A stretch of 64,000 nt of DNA from an uncultured Slackia sp. (GCF_934630525.1 NZ_CAKTVX010000004.1:121413-185412), one strand, 5' to 3'; positions 52,306 to 60,826 are shown, numbered from the stretch's first letter. A program made the numbers and translations. Notes: generated by a model from the sequence alone, not told the origin.

Positions 52306-53217
52306 ATGATGCGGAGCCTTGCGCGGCTTTTGGGCGACGAGTTTTCGGGCTTTGTGCTCGAAAACGAGCCGCTAAGCCGACATACCACCATACGAATCGG
52401 CGGCCCCGCGGCCTTCTTTATCGAGGCGGACGACCTTCGTTCGCTCACTTTTGCGTGCGATGCATGTCGCAAGCTCGGCATTCCTTGGACGATGTTCGGC
52501 AAAGGTTCCAATTTGCTCGTTTCCGACGCCGGTTTTAACGGCGCGGTTATTACCTTGGGCGCTGGTTTTGCGAAGTGCGTATTCGACGCCGAGTCGGGCG
52601 TGTTCACGTTCGGGGCGGGGCTGCGGCTTTCGCAGGCTGTTCGAGAGGCCGCATTTCTTGGTCGTTCGGATTTGGAATTCGCCGTGGGCATTCCGGGCAC
52701 GGTGGGTGGTGCCGTTCGTATGAATGCCGGTACGCGCCGAGAGTTCTTGGGGCCGCGTATTGTCTCGGTCACCACGCTGCGGCCCGGAGAGGGCCTTCGC
52801 CGATATGCTGCGCGGGATATCGAGTGGAACTATCGCGAAACATCCATTCCCTTCGATGAGGTCGTGCTTGAATGCGAAGTTGCGACGACTGAAGGCAGCG
52901 AGCAAGAGATTCGTCGCGCTATGCAGAAATCGCAGGAGCGCAGGCGCATCACGCAGCCTTTGGGCTTGCCTTCGTGCGGAAGCGTTTTCCGCAACCCCGA
53001 AGGCGAATCTGTTGGCCGCCTGATTGAAAACGTGGGGCTTAAAGGAGCCCTGTGCGGAGGCGCCCAAATTTCGGAGCGCCATGCGAATTTTATTGTGAAC
53101 AAGGGCGGCGCGAAAGCCGTCGAGGTATTGTCGCTCATCCATGCCGCCTCGGATGCGGTTACTGAGCGCTATGGTGTAGAACTTGTGCCGGAGGTGCGCT
53201 TCCTTGGCTTCGAATAG
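52306..53217 (+). CDS. murB: UDP-N-acetylenolpyruvoylglucosamine reductase MurB
   Basis: A 303-residue FAD/NADPH enzyme giving UDP-MurNAc, type II (short) form. Features: SRHTTIRIGGPAAFFIEADD, GKGSNLLVSDAGF (about 65), AVGIPGTVGGAVRMNAG (about 126, FAD site), the catalytic Ser in PSCGSVFRNPEGES (about 226) and the C-terminal Glu in LVPEVRFLG. Two adjacent ATGs (52306 and 52309) are possible; the ribosome site is weak. It overlaps ftsQ by 14 bp. Confidence 0.94.
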   Translation: MMRSLARLLGDEFSGFVLENEPLSRHTTIRIGGPAAFFIEADDLRSLTFACDACRKLGIPWTMFGKGSNLLVSDAGFNGAVITLGAGFAKCVFDAESGVFTFGAGLRLSQAVREAAFLGRSDLEFAVGIPGTVGGAVRMNAGTRREFLGPRIVSVTTLRPGEGLRRYAARDIEWNYRETSIPFDEVVLECEVATTEGSEQEIRRAMQKSQERRRITQPLGLPSCGSVFRNPEGESVGRLIENVGLKGALCGGAQISERHANFIVNKGGAKAVEVLSLIHAASDAVTERYGVELVPEVRFLGFE

Positions 53218-54187
53218 GAACAACCGCAACACGCGTCAAGCTCCGCGCGCTCGCTCGGGGCAGGCTCCCGTGCGCCGCGACACCACGCCGACGTATCGTG
53301 CGTCGAATCGCCGGACGCTTGGTTCGGCCGCCCCGCGTGTTTCCACGGTTAAGCTCGGCGATCTTGACGCCGCGAGCGCTCGAGGGTCGGTCCACCGTGC
53401 GCGTGCCCAGGCATCGTATAAAAACTATCGGGCGAAAGTCGTCGCTGTGCTCGTTGCCATCGCCGTGCTTGTTGGCGTGTTCGCGGGCGCATACTGGTCG
53501 AATCTTTTCGCGGTTCAGCAGGTGACGGTTTCCGGAGTCGAGCATCTTACGGCAAGCGAAATGGCCCAGCTTGCCAATGTGCCGAGCGACACCACGCTTC
53601 TGCGCGTCGATACTGCGACCATCGAAAGCAATATCATGCGTGATGCATGGGTTGAAAACGTGCATGTGCAGCGTGTGTTCCCGAATACGCTCAATTTGGC
53701 CGTGACTGAACGTACCATCGGCGCTACGGTCGAGATTGGGGTCGACGATGGCAAGTCGACCGAAACATGGGCGCTTTCGACTGACGGAATATGGTTGTGC
53801 CGCATTCCCGATAAAGATTCCGAAGCGGCGCAGAATATTTCGCCGAAGATCTACGAAGATGCCGAGAACGTATTCGTCATTACCGATGTGACGTATGGCG
53901 TGAAACCCGAAGTCGGCAAAGTGTGCACCGATGAAAGCGTGAAAAACGCGCTCGACGTGGTAACGAGCCTTTCGACCGACTTGAAAGATCAGGTGAAGCA
54001 GGTTTCGGCGACGTCGACCGAGAACACGACGCTTACGCTCGACTCGAATGTCGAGATCGCGTTTGGCGCGGCGAGCGATGTGCGCGATAAGGAACGCGTC
54101 ATCAAGCAAATTCTTGCCGACCATCCAGGCGAGGTGAGCTACATCAACGTTCGCGTGGTGAAGTCGCCCACATGGAGGACGGCATAA
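53204..54187 (+). CDS. ftsQ: Division protein FtsQ/DivIB
   Basis: A 327-residue bitopic protein: ~85 basic, disordered cytoplasmic residues, one membrane helix (VVAVLVAIAVLVGVFAGAYW, about 82-101), then a POTRA domain beginning VQQVTVSGVEHLTASEMAQL and an FtsQ domain. It scaffolds the FtsQLB complex. The start is TTG 53204, 8 nt after GGAGGT; the longer frame (TTG 53183) would put this ribosome site inside the gene. ftsA, which follows ftsQ in many bacteria, is absent. Confidence 0.86.
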   Translation: MASNRNNRNTRQAPRARSGQAPVRRDTTPTYRASNRRTLGSAAPRVSTVKLGDLDAASARGSVHRARAQASYKNYRAKVVAVLVAIAVLVGVFAGAYWSNLFAVQQVTVSGVEHLTASEMAQLANVPSDTTLLRVDTATIESNIMRDAWVENVHVQRVFPNTLNLAVTERTIGATVEIGVDDGKSTETWALSTDGIWLCRIPDKDSEAAQNISPKIYEDAENVFVITDVTYGVKPEVGKVCTDESVKNALDVVTSLSTDLKDQVKQVSATSTENTTLTLDSNVEIAFGAASDVRDKERVIKQILADHPGEVSYINVRVVKSPTWRTA

Positions 54188-54268
54188 GCCCGCATCGATG
54201 CGCTCGTATTTCTCGCCGCATGGGGTTTGCGTGGGTGAGAGCCCGGTCGAGGTGGGCGAGAGACCCTG

Positions 54269-54296
54269 AAATAGCCGTCATATGACGGCTATTTTT
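54269..54296 (+). terminator. Terminator between ftsQ and ftsZ
   Basis: A 26-bp perfect palindrome (left arm AAATAGCCGTCAT) followed by TTTGT. It ends the mraZ-ftsQ transcript. Confidence 0.88.
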
Positions 54297-54393
54297 GTCG
54301 CCTGCCCCTCATTTCCGTGGTGATTCGACGGAAGCTCGTTTCCTGTGGGCGGTACCGTCCTTGAAATGCTCGCTCGTTTGTGTAAAGTAAGCG

Positions 54394-54402
54394 TGTTATA
54401 GT
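54394..54402 (+). promoter_or_regulatory. Extended -10 promoter of ftsZ
   Basis: TGTTATAGT fits an extended -10 (TGn plus TATAGT), 86 bp before the ftsZ ATG and after the terminator at 54269, so ftsZ has its own promoter. No good -35. Confidence 0.6.
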
Positions 54403-54487
54403 TTCTCGTAGTGAGAATTGATTTTATGTGCCTGCCGTGGCGGGCGCGGATTAAACGCAGCCGTAAATGCAGCACGTTGGAGGAAAC

Positions 54488-55663
54488 ATGGCGAAAACTG
54501 TTGGTTCAGAGCATCTGGCCGTCATTAAGGTCGTTGGCGTCGGTGGTGGCGGCACCAACGCCGTCAACCGCATGGTTGAAGCTGGCCTGAAAGGCGTTGA
54601 GTTCATCGCCGTCAACACCGACAAGCAGGCGCTGCTTATGTCGCAGGCCGATAAAACTATTCATATCGGCGAAGAGTTGACGCGTGGCTTGGGCGCTGGC
54701 GCAAATCCCGAAATCGGTTGCCAGGCTGCCGAGGAATCTCGCTCCGAGATTCGCGAAGCGCTGGCTGAGGCCGACATGGTCTTCGTGACCGCTGGCGAAG
54801 GCGGCGGCACGGGCACGGGCGCAGCTCCCGTGGTTGCCGAAATCGCCCGCGAGGAAATTGGCGCGCTCACGGTTGGCATCGTCACCAAGCCGTTCGGCTT
54901 CGAAGGCCGCGTTCGCCGCAATCAGGCCGAGCAGGGCTGCGATCTGCTTTCCCAGAAGGTCGACACCCTCATTGTTATCCCGAACGACCGTCTGCTCGAG
55001 GTCATCGACAAGAAGACTTCTGCGCTCGATGCGTTCCGCATTGCCGACGATACGCTTCGCCAGGGCATCCAGGGCGTTACCGACCTCATTACCATTCCTG
55101 GCCTGATCAACCTCGACTTCGCTGACATCCGCACCGTCATGAAGGACGCTGGCACGGCCATGATGGGCATTGGCTTTGGCACGGGCGAGAATCGCGCCCT
55201 CGACGCCGCGACGCAGGCCATCAACTCTAACCTGCTCGAGGCTTCCATCCAGGGCGCAAGCCGCGTTCTGTTCTCCATCGCCGGCGGCAGCGACCTTACG
55301 CTCGCCGAAGTCGACGCTGCAGCGCGCGCTATGGAAGCCGTTGTCGACGAAGATGCCAATATCATCTACGGCCAGATCATCGACGATACCCTGGGCGACC
55401 AGATTCGCATTACCGTTATTGCTACGGGCTTTGCGCGCCAGTCGCAGGCCGCGATGGACTTCGATTCCGCTCGCAACGACCTGTTTGCGGCAACTCAGGC
55501 TGCTTCGGCTCCCGCATCGAGCTCCACGGTTGGCGCTTTCGGCCGCGACACCTACACATCCAACCAAACCCACGCAGCGTCGCCTGCTGCATCTTCGATG
55601 AATGCTGCATCTACGCGCGTCGCCGACGAGGAGTACATTCCCGATTTCCTTCGTCGTCGATAA
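54488..55663 (+). CDS. ftsZ: Cell division protein FtsZ
   Basis: A 391-residue tubulin-like GTPase forming the Z-ring. GVGGGGTNAVNRM near the start, the tubulin signature GEGGGTGTGAAPVVA (about 106), the T7 loop NLDFADIRTVM (about 206), and a variable linker from about 322. The C-terminal peptide EEYIPDFLRRR is the conserved docking tail for SepF and other partners. The ATG at 54488 follows TTGGAGGAAAC; seven upstream codons in frame are leader. Confidence 0.98.
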   Translation: MAKTVGSEHLAVIKVVGVGGGGTNAVNRMVEAGLKGVEFIAVNTDKQALLMSQADKTIHIGEELTRGLGAGANPEIGCQAAEESRSEIREALAEADMVFVTAGEGGGTGTGAAPVVAEIAREEIGALTVGIVTKPFGFEGRVRRNQAEQGCDLLSQKVDTLIVIPNDRLLEVIDKKTSALDAFRIADDTLRQGIQGVTDLITIPGLINLDFADIRTVMKDAGTAMMGIGFGTGENRALDAATQAINSNLLEASIQGASRVLFSIAGGSDLTLAEVDAAARAMEAVVDEDANIIYGQIIDDTLGDQIRITVIATGFARQSQAAMDFDSARNDLFAATQAASAPASSSTVGAFGRDTYTSNQTHAASPAASSMNAASTRVADEEYIPDFLRRR

Positions 55664-55680
55664 AACGGAAGCGATGTGCC

Positions 55681-56532
55681 ATGACGGGTATGATCAACGC
55701 GTCAGGGCTTGAAGCGACCCTCGATTTGCCGCTCCCGCGGCTTGTCGAGGGTCGTTTTTCTAGCCTGACCGCATTTACCGATGAGGCCCTGTTCGAAGCA
55801 TGCGGCGTACGCATCGCGTTTACCGAGCGTTCGGGCGGCGTGAGTGAGCCGCCGTACGATTCGTTGAACCTGGGCCTTCATGTCAACGACAATCCCGAAA
55901 GTGTGCGCGAGAATCGCCGCAGGGTCTGCGAGGCGTTCGGCATCGACCCATCGAGACTTATTGTGCCCAACCAGGTGCATGGCGCCGATGTCGCCGTGTG
56001 CGAAAACGCTGGCGATATCGCCGAGACGCGAGAGTTCGCGGCCGAAGGCAGCGACGCGGTTGCCGTGGGTTGCGATGATGTTGCGGCCTTGCTGTGCTTT
56101 GCCGATTGCACACCTGTGATTATCGTGGCGCCTTCCGGCAAGTTCGTCGTGGCGCATTGCGGATGGCGCGGGGTCGTGTACGGCGCCTGGGCGACGGCGC
56201 TTTCGACGCTTTGTGAGCTTACGGGCGAGCCCCCTGAGCGCTTCAACGTGTATATTGGCCCCTATATCCATGCGTGCCATTTCGAGGTTGGCGAAGAAGT
56301 CGCCAAGCAGTTTTTCGATTCGTTCGGCGAGGCAAGCTTGGTCGACGAGCGCCACGTCGATATGGGTGCTGCGCTGCGGAGCGGCTTTGCGAGTATGGGT
56401 GTTGCGCCCGAGCGCATTGCCGACGTCGATATGTGCACGGTGTGCGATGCCGGCGAGCGTTTTTATTCGTATCGCGCCTCGGGCGGCACGTGCGGTCGCC
56501 ATGGCGCGTTTGCAGCTCGTATTCTTGGATAG
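55681..56532 (+). CDS. pgeF: Multicopper polyphenol oxidase/laccase-domain protein (PgeF/YlmD)
   Basis: A 283-residue protein of the DUF152/YfiH family, regarded as a peptidoglycan-editing factor and, in some members, a purine nucleoside phosphorylase-like enzyme. The zinc site is intact: NQVHGADVAV (His, about 100), CFADCTPVIIV (Cys, about 140) and VVAHCGWRGVVYG (His, about 160), with GPYIHACHFEVGEEV. It lies between ftsZ and the YggS gene, the classic ylm order. RBS GGAAG. Confidence 0.88.
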   Translation: MTGMINASGLEATLDLPLPRLVEGRFSSLTAFTDEALFEACGVRIAFTERSGGVSEPPYDSLNLGLHVNDNPESVRENRRRVCEAFGIDPSRLIVPNQVHGADVAVCENAGDIAETREFAAEGSDAVAVGCDDVAALLCFADCTPVIIVAPSGKFVVAHCGWRGVVYGAWATALSTLCELTGEPPERFNVYIGPYIHACHFEVGEEVAKQFFDSFGEASLVDERHVDMGAALRSGFASMGVAPERIADVDMCTVCDAGERFYSYRASGGTCGRHGAFAARILG

Positions 56533-56546
56533 GAAGAAGCTTTCTT

Positions 56547-57242
56547 ATGGCTACGTTGGAACAGCGTTGGGAATCTGTCGAAGAATCCGTTGAGGAGGCA
56601 TGCGCGGCTGCGGGTCGTGCCCGGAGCGATGTGCGCGTCATTGGCGTGTCGAAGACCGTGGGGCTCGATGCGGTTGCCGAGGCAATTGAGGCGGGCATTC
56701 ACGATTTCGGGGAAAACCGCCCCGATGAGCTCGTTCGCAAGCACGACGCGTTCCCAAGCGAGAACTGGCATTTTATTGGCAATATCCAATCTCGCCAGCT
56801 CGACAAGGTGGTGGGGCGCGCATGCCTCATCCATTCTTTGTACCAGGAAAGCCACGCCGATAAAATCGATCGTTTGGCTGCGGCGGCGGGCATTGTGCAG
56901 GACGTGCTTATCGAAGTCAACGACGGCGAGTCGAACAAGCAGGGCGTGGCCGACGAAAATCTTATCGATATGCTTACGCATTGCGCCGCCTTGGAGCATG
57001 TGCGCGTGAAAGGCCTTATGATAATGGCTCCCATCGGCGACGCCTCGGTGGCGCGTGCAACGTTTAAGCGCCTGCGCGAACTGCGCGATGCGGCGCAAAG
57101 CGACCTTGCGGCACGTGGCATCGATATGGAGCTCCATGAACTTTCAATGGGGATGAGCAACGATTATTCCGAAGGTATTGGCGAGGGGGCTACCATGGTT
57201 CGCATCGGTCGAGCCATATTCAGTGCCGACTATGCGGGTTAG
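56547..57242 (+). CDS. Pyridoxal-phosphate homeostasis protein, YggS/YlmE family
   Basis: A 231-residue alanine-racemase-like barrel that binds PLP but has no racemase partner domain. The PLP Lys is in VRVIGVSKTVGLDAV (about 36), with DFGENRPDELVRKH, WHFIGNIQSRQLDKV, KGLMIMAP and the phosphate-binding LSMGMSNDYSEGI (about 197) near the end. The ATG at 56547 is used because the longer frame (56274) overlaps pgeF. It precedes sepF, as in many Gram-positives. Confidence 0.93.
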   Translation: MATLEQRWESVEESVEEACAAAGRARSDVRVIGVSKTVGLDAVAEAIEAGIHDFGENRPDELVRKHDAFPSENWHFIGNIQSRQLDKVVGRACLIHSLYQESHADKIDRLAAAAGIVQDVLIEVNDGESNKQGVADENLIDMLTHCAALEHVRVKGLMIMAPIGDASVARATFKRLRELRDAAQSDLAARGIDMELHELSMGMSNDYSEGIGEGATMVRIGRAIFSADYAG

Positions 57243-57269
57243 CCCGCTTGATTGATAGGTGGACACGCA

Positions 57270-58034
57270 ATGGATTTCAAGATTCCTAAATTTGATGAAC
57301 TGAAAGATCGCCTGGGCATTGGCGAGGCTTCGAGCCAGGCGGGCTCGCGCTCCTCGCGCGCTCGCGATTCTCGCGATGACGCCGTCGATTATGGCGAATA
57401 CGGCTTCGACGATTCTGCCGATTACGCGGTGGAGAACGACTCGCCTTCTTCGAGCTTCACGGCGTCGTTGCCCAAGCTCGTCACGTCTGACGACGTGCGC
57501 GCCAATATCCAATACACGCCGAGCGAAGCCCCCGAGACCGCCGATGCGTCGCAGGCAACGCGTCCGAACCGTGATTTCGGCGCGCTTCGTGAAGATTCGC
57601 ATCGCTCTCCTGGCGTGAATTCGCTGTTTGAGCCCTCGTCTGCCGCTCGGCCGGCCGCGTCGGCGCCCCAGGCTGCCGCGAGCTCCACGGGCGCTTATGC
57701 GCAAACCACGGGAGCGATTCCTGCGCCCGCATCGCCTTCTGGCGAAGGCCGCGTGGTGCAGCGTCCGGCGCGCATCGTGACCATCGTCAAGCCTGAGTCG
57801 TATGACGATGCCGAACGCATCGCCAAGGTGCTCAAGAGCGGCGATGTCGCTGTTGTCTCGCTGCGCAACACCCCCGAAGCGCTCGGCAAGCGCATTCTCG
57901 ACTTCAGCTTTGGCGTGGCATGCGCCTTCGAGGCTCAGGTCGAATGCGTTTCGGGCCACGTGTTCGTTATCACGCGCGGCGCGGGCTTGAGCGATGCCGA
58001 GGCGTCTCGCCTCAAGGCCCAAGGGTTGATGTAG
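57270..58034 (+). CDS. sepF: Division protein SepF
   Basis: A 254-residue SepF that tethers FtsZ to the membrane, replacing ftsA which is missing here. The N-terminal MDFKIPKFDELKDRLG is an amphipathic membrane-binding helix. Residues about 20-160 are an acidic then Ser/Ala/Pro-rich linker, longer than in Bacillus. The C-terminal SepF core (IVTIVKPESYDDAERIAKVL, VVSLRNTPEALGKRILDF, FVITRG) is intact. Start at 57270 after AGGTGG; it touches the next gene. Confidence 0.94.
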   Translation: MDFKIPKFDELKDRLGIGEASSQAGSRSSRARDSRDDAVDYGEYGFDDSADYAVENDSPSSSFTASLPKLVTSDDVRANIQYTPSEAPETADASQATRPNRDFGALREDSHRSPGVNSLFEPSSAARPAASAPQAAASSTGAYAQTTGAIPAPASPSGEGRVVQRPARIVTIVKPESYDDAERIAKVLKSGDVAVVSLRNTPEALGKRILDFSFGVACAFEAQVECVSGHVFVITRGAGLSDAEASRLKAQGLM

Positions 58035-58295
58035 ATGTATGCCCTGCAGCTTTTCATCGTGAAGCTCGCCGACGCGTACACGACGATTCTGCTCGTGTAT
58101 GTGCTCATGAGCTGGATTCCGAACAGAAGCGGCATTCTGGCCGATATCGAAACGGTGTTGGGGAAGGTTTGCGATCCGTATCTGAACCTTTTCCGTAAAT
58201 TCATCCCGCCGATTGGGGGCATGGTGGACGTAACGCCTATCTTTGCCCTGCTTGTATTACAATTCTTGGTGCGCTTGATTGTCGGCATTCTTTAG
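58035..58295 (+). CDS. YggT family membrane protein
   Basis: An 86-residue protein with two hydrophobic segments (IVKLADAYTTILLVYVLMSW and PIFALLVLQFLVRLIVGIL) and the conserved YLNLFRKFIPPIGGMVDVTP between them. Its ATG starts on the base after the sepF stop. The family is always near sepF/divIVA and is thought to act in envelope or division processes. Confidence 0.93.
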   Translation: MYALQLFIVKLADAYTTILLVYVLMSWIPNRSGILADIETVLGKVCDPYLNLFRKFIPPIGGMVDVTPIFALLVLQFLVRLIVGIL

Positions 58296-58409
58296 CCGCA
58301 GCGGCGCGAATATGTTCATTGGGGCGCAAGGCGTCCTGCAGGCTGTGCGATTCATATCGCAGGCCGCCCTGGGTTTCCGGGGTATATACCGAATGAGATT
58401 GGAGTAGGC

Positions 58410-59327
58410 ATGGCCATCACTTCCGAAGACATCCACAACCAGAGTTTCACGGTTGATCGCAAGGGTTACGACGTTGACGAGGTCGATGTGTTCCTCGAGC
58501 ATGTCGCAGCCGAGATTGACGGCTTGAATGCCCAGATCGAAGAGCTTCTCGCTCGCATTGACGAGCTCAATAATAACCAGATGGGCTTCGATGATGACGA
58601 GCCTATGGATATGGACGCCGCTTTCGCCGAGCCCGCGATGCCCGAACCCGAGCCCGAGGCAGTCAAAGAGGAAGCCGCCGATACGACTTCGGTGCTTTCT
58701 GCCGATGAAAAAGACGCTCGCATCGCCGAGCTCGAGAAGCAGCTTTCCGAAAAGGAAACCGACGCTTCCGCCATTGCCAATGCGCTCGTGACCGCCCAGC
58801 GTTCCGCCCAGGAAGTGCTCGATGCTGCCCGTGCCGAAGCGAAGCGCATCCACAACGATGCTGAAATCGAGGCGAGCGACATCGTCGACCGCGCGAACGC
58901 CGAGAAGGCCAAGATTGAAACCGCCATCGAAGAGCTCGATCGTTCCCACAAGAAGACGTGCGAAGCGTATTCCGAGGCCCTGAAGAGCTTCATCGACGAT
59001 GCGAATGCCAAGCTTGACGATATCGAGGACGAACTCGCCAAGAAGGAGGGCAAGAAGCGCTCCCATGGCCGTTTCGCAAGCCCCGCTCAGGCCCCGGTTC
59101 ACAAGCCCATGTTCGGTGCCACGGGCGCCGTTGCCCCGAGCTATGTCGCTCCCGCCGCAGGCGCTGTTGAATCGGCCCCTGTGACGCCCGCTGTGACCGC
59201 TGCTCCCGCAACCGCTACGGTTATTCCGGCGCAGAGCGCTGCTCCCGCTCCGGCTCCGAGTGTCGAGAAAGACCTTTCTGGTTTCGGCGATGCTGCCGAG
59301 GCCTTTGATTTGGGCGATATCGACTAG
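58410..59327 (+). CDS. divIVA: DivIVA-domain protein (Wag31-like)
   Basis: A 305-residue polar/septal scaffold. The N-terminal DivIVA domain (TSEDIHNQSFTVDRKGYDVD, then EVDVFLEHVAAEI) binds curved membrane. An acidic linker follows (about 65-95), then a long coiled coil (about 100-215) and an Ala/Pro/Val-rich tail ending GFGDAAEAFDLGDID. In Actinobacteria such proteins organise polar growth; in this lineage septal placement is equally possible. RBS TTGGAG. Confidence 0.93.
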   Translation: MAITSEDIHNQSFTVDRKGYDVDEVDVFLEHVAAEIDGLNAQIEELLARIDELNNNQMGFDDDEPMDMDAAFAEPAMPEPEPEAVKEEAADTTSVLSADEKDARIAELEKQLSEKETDASAIANALVTAQRSAQEVLDAARAEAKRIHNDAEIEASDIVDRANAEKAKIETAIEELDRSHKKTCEAYSEALKSFIDDANAKLDDIEDELAKKEGKKRSHGRFASPAQAPVHKPMFGATGAVAPSYVAPAAGAVESAPVTPAVTAAPATATVIPAQSAAPAPAPSVEKDLSGFGDAAEAFDLGDID

Positions 59328-59334
59328 TTCGGCT

Positions 59335-59362
59335 TTGCCGCCCTTTCGGGCGGCGATATAAT
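59335..59362 (+). promoter_or_regulatory. Promoter of the unassigned small RNA
   Basis: TTGCCG (59335-59340), a 16-bp spacer and a perfect -10 TATAAT (59357-59362), placing the start near 59369. The spacer contains a GC-rich hairpin (GCCGCCC with GGGCGGC) that may also act on divIVA read-through. Confidence 0.7.
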
Positions 59363-59368
59363 GCGATG

Positions 59369-59475
59369 CTGCAAGAACCCCTGGTGCTGCATTTTTGACT
59401 CGGCCTTTGATTCGCGTGCTGGAGTACGCGTTGCTCAGGCTTCGCCTGAACTGCATGCGCCAGGGGGTTCTTTTC
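59369..59475 (+). ncRNA. Unassigned structured small RNA between divIVA and rnpB
   Basis: About 105 nt. Bases 59373-59391 pair with 59452-59472 in a ~19-bp closing helix with two single-base bulges (G59463, T59456). The enclosed 60 nt hold a U-rich strand and two hairpins: CGCGTGC with GTACGCG (loop TGGA, one G-T pair) and TCAGGC with GCCTGA (loop TTC). The closing helix runs into TTTT, acting as terminator. It has its own promoter. It does not show the GGAA apical motif of SRP RNA or the size of 6S RNA or tmRNA. Confidence 0.65.
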
Positions 59476-59514
59476 GTTGATGCTTGGCTCGGATGCATTT
59501 TGCTTCGATAAACG

Positions 59515-59542
59515 ACGAAAGCCCGCGTGAGCGGGCTTTCGT
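59515..59542. terminator. Bidirectional terminator at the rnpB 3' end
   Basis: A 12-bp stem (ACGAAAGCCCGC with GCGGGCTTTCGT, GTGA loop). A U-tract follows on the plus strand (TTT) and a T-rich segment on the minus strand. It mainly ends RNase P RNA. Confidence 0.8.
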
Positions 59543-59555
59543 TTTGCAATGCCTT

Positions 59556-59906
59556 AGCGGGCCTATGAGCCGGGTTCTGTCGTTGAAGACGGCCATTTAT
59601 CTAGGACGTGCGTTACCACACGCCTCAAGCAGGCTACCCGCATGCACGGAGAGGCTCAACCGTATCGCATGCCTATTCGCCCTTGCTTCGGATGGGGTTT
59701 ACCAAGCCACGCCATTGCTGACGTGCTGGTGCGCTCTTACCGCACCTTCTCAGCTTTTCTCTTAACGCCCGAAGGCGCCAGTGGGAGTTTAAGTTTCTTC
59801 AGCACTTTCCATCGGGTTTCCCCGCCCGGCCGTTAGCCGGCATCCTGCCTCAAGAAGCCCGGACTTTCCTCGTTGGCGCAAGGCCACCGCGACCGTCCAG
59901 CCCGCA
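59556..59906 (-). ncRNA. rnpB: RNase P RNA, type A
   Basis: About 350 nt on the minus strand. Diagnostic segments in order are GCGGGCTGGACGG at the 5' end, GAGGAAAGTCCGGGCT (P4 5' strand), the GAAAGTGC region, GGTAAACCCCATCCG, and ACAGAACCCGGCT with AGGCCCGC at the 3' end (P4 3' strand and P1). It is the catalytic RNA that matures tRNA 5' ends. Exact ends are set from P1 pairing and are good to a few bases. Confidence 0.95.
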
Positions 59907-59917
59907 TAGCGTCGGCT

Positions 59918-59946
59918 ATTGTATCATTGCCTGCGCCGTATGTCGT
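59918..59946 (-). promoter_or_regulatory. Promoter of rnpB
   Basis: On the minus strand ACGACA (59941-59946), a 17-bp spacer and TACAAT (59918-59923), placing the start at about 59910-59907, matching the RNA 5' end. Confidence 0.75.
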
Positions 59947-60016
59947 GCATTCTGCACGGTGTTGCTACAATCTTGAGCAAAAGCCGCGGATCATGAACCG
60001 GGTTAGAAGGGAAGAT

Positions 60017-60670
60017 ATGCCAGAGAATCGTTTTTCATGCGCGCTCATCGGTGCCGCGTCCTTTGATGCCGACCATTTTTCTGCCGAACATTTCGATAAG
60101 GTGATTGCGGTCGACGGTGGTTTTTCCTCGCTTTGCGCGATTGGCGTAACGCCCGATTTCGCCCTGGGCGACTTTGACTCGTTGGGCCATGTTCCGCAGG
60201 GCGTTCCTATTGAGAGGCATCCCGTCATGAAAGACGACAGTGATACGGCGCTTGCGCTCGAGTGGGCGCTCGCGCATGGCATGCGCGAGGTTGCGGTGTA
60301 TGGTGCGCTTGGAGGAAGGCTCGATCACACGCTTGCAACGCTTTCGGCCTTGGTGGGCGCGGCGCGCGCGGGCATGCATGCGGTCGCGGTAGGAGAGGGC
60401 AATGTCGTGGTCGCGCTCGCAGGCGGCGTGTCGCTTGAGATTGCCGCAAAGAATACCGGCACGTTCTCGGTCTTTTCTGCGCCCGACGCCTCGTGTGGCC
60501 TTACGGAGTGCGGTCCGCTCTATGAGGTTGAGAATGCGACGCTTCGAAACGACGTGACGCTTGGCCTTTCCAATGAATTCGTGGGCAAACCGGTGTCGAT
60601 TTCTCTTGAGCAGGGCGCTGTCGTGGTCGTTTTGCCGCGAATGCCCTTGAGCGACATTCGCATCGGCTAA
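60017..60670 (+). CDS. thiN: Thiamine pyrophosphokinase
   Basis: A 217-residue enzyme that makes thiamine pyrophosphate from thiamine and ATP. The N-terminal catalytic domain has IAVDGGFSSLCAIGVTPDFALGD and GDFDSLG, then HPVMKDDSDTALALEWAL (Asp pair, about 76-83) and GALGGRLDHTLATL. The C-terminal domain (GTFSVFSAPDAS onwards) is the thiamine-binding lid. The ATG at 60017 follows AGAAGGGAAGAT; the longer frame runs back over rnpB. It lies outside the riboswitch-controlled operon that follows. Confidence 0.92.
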   Translation: MPENRFSCALIGAASFDADHFSAEHFDKVIAVDGGFSSLCAIGVTPDFALGDFDSLGHVPQGVPIERHPVMKDDSDTALALEWALAHGMREVAVYGALGGRLDHTLATLSALVGAARAGMHAVAVGEGNVVVALAGGVSLEIAAKNTGTFSVFSAPDASCGLTECGPLYEVENATLRNDVTLGLSNEFVGKPVSISLEQGAVVVVLPRMPLSDIRIG

Positions 60671-60721
60671 ACGCGGCGCTGCCGTTTGCGGATTTTTGTG
60701 CTCCTTTCGCTGCGTGCGCCG

Positions 60722-60727
60722 TATAAT
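60722..60727 (+). promoter_or_regulatory. -10 box of the thiMED operon
   Basis: A perfect TATAAT, 4 bp before the riboswitch P1 strand, so the transcript begins at the edge of the aptamer. The -35 (TTGTGC at 60696, 20-bp spacing) is poor. Confidence 0.6.
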
Positions 60728-60730
60728 TCA

Positions 60731-60826
60731 CTTCGACATAACGGGGAGCTCGCTGAAGCGGGCTGAGAGGGGGCTTCTTGGCTCCGACCCACCGAACCTG
60801 ATATGGGTAATGCCAACGAAGGGAGC
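60731..60826 (+). promoter_or_regulatory. TPP riboswitch (THI element)
   Basis: The TPP aptamer core is recognisable: GGGCTGAGAGGG (pyrimidine-sensor arm), then ACCGAACCTGATATGGGTAA and TGCCAACGAAGGGA (pyrophosphate arm). P1 is CTTCG (60731-60735) with CGAAG (60817-60821). The 3' P1 strand overlaps GAAGGGAG, the ribosome site of thiM, so TPP binding should block translation initiation directly. Confidence 0.95.

Noticed and set aside
59369..59475. Identification of the small RNA as SRP (4.5S) RNA on either strand
   Set aside because: The conserved apical segment with GGAAGG...AGCAG is not present on either strand.
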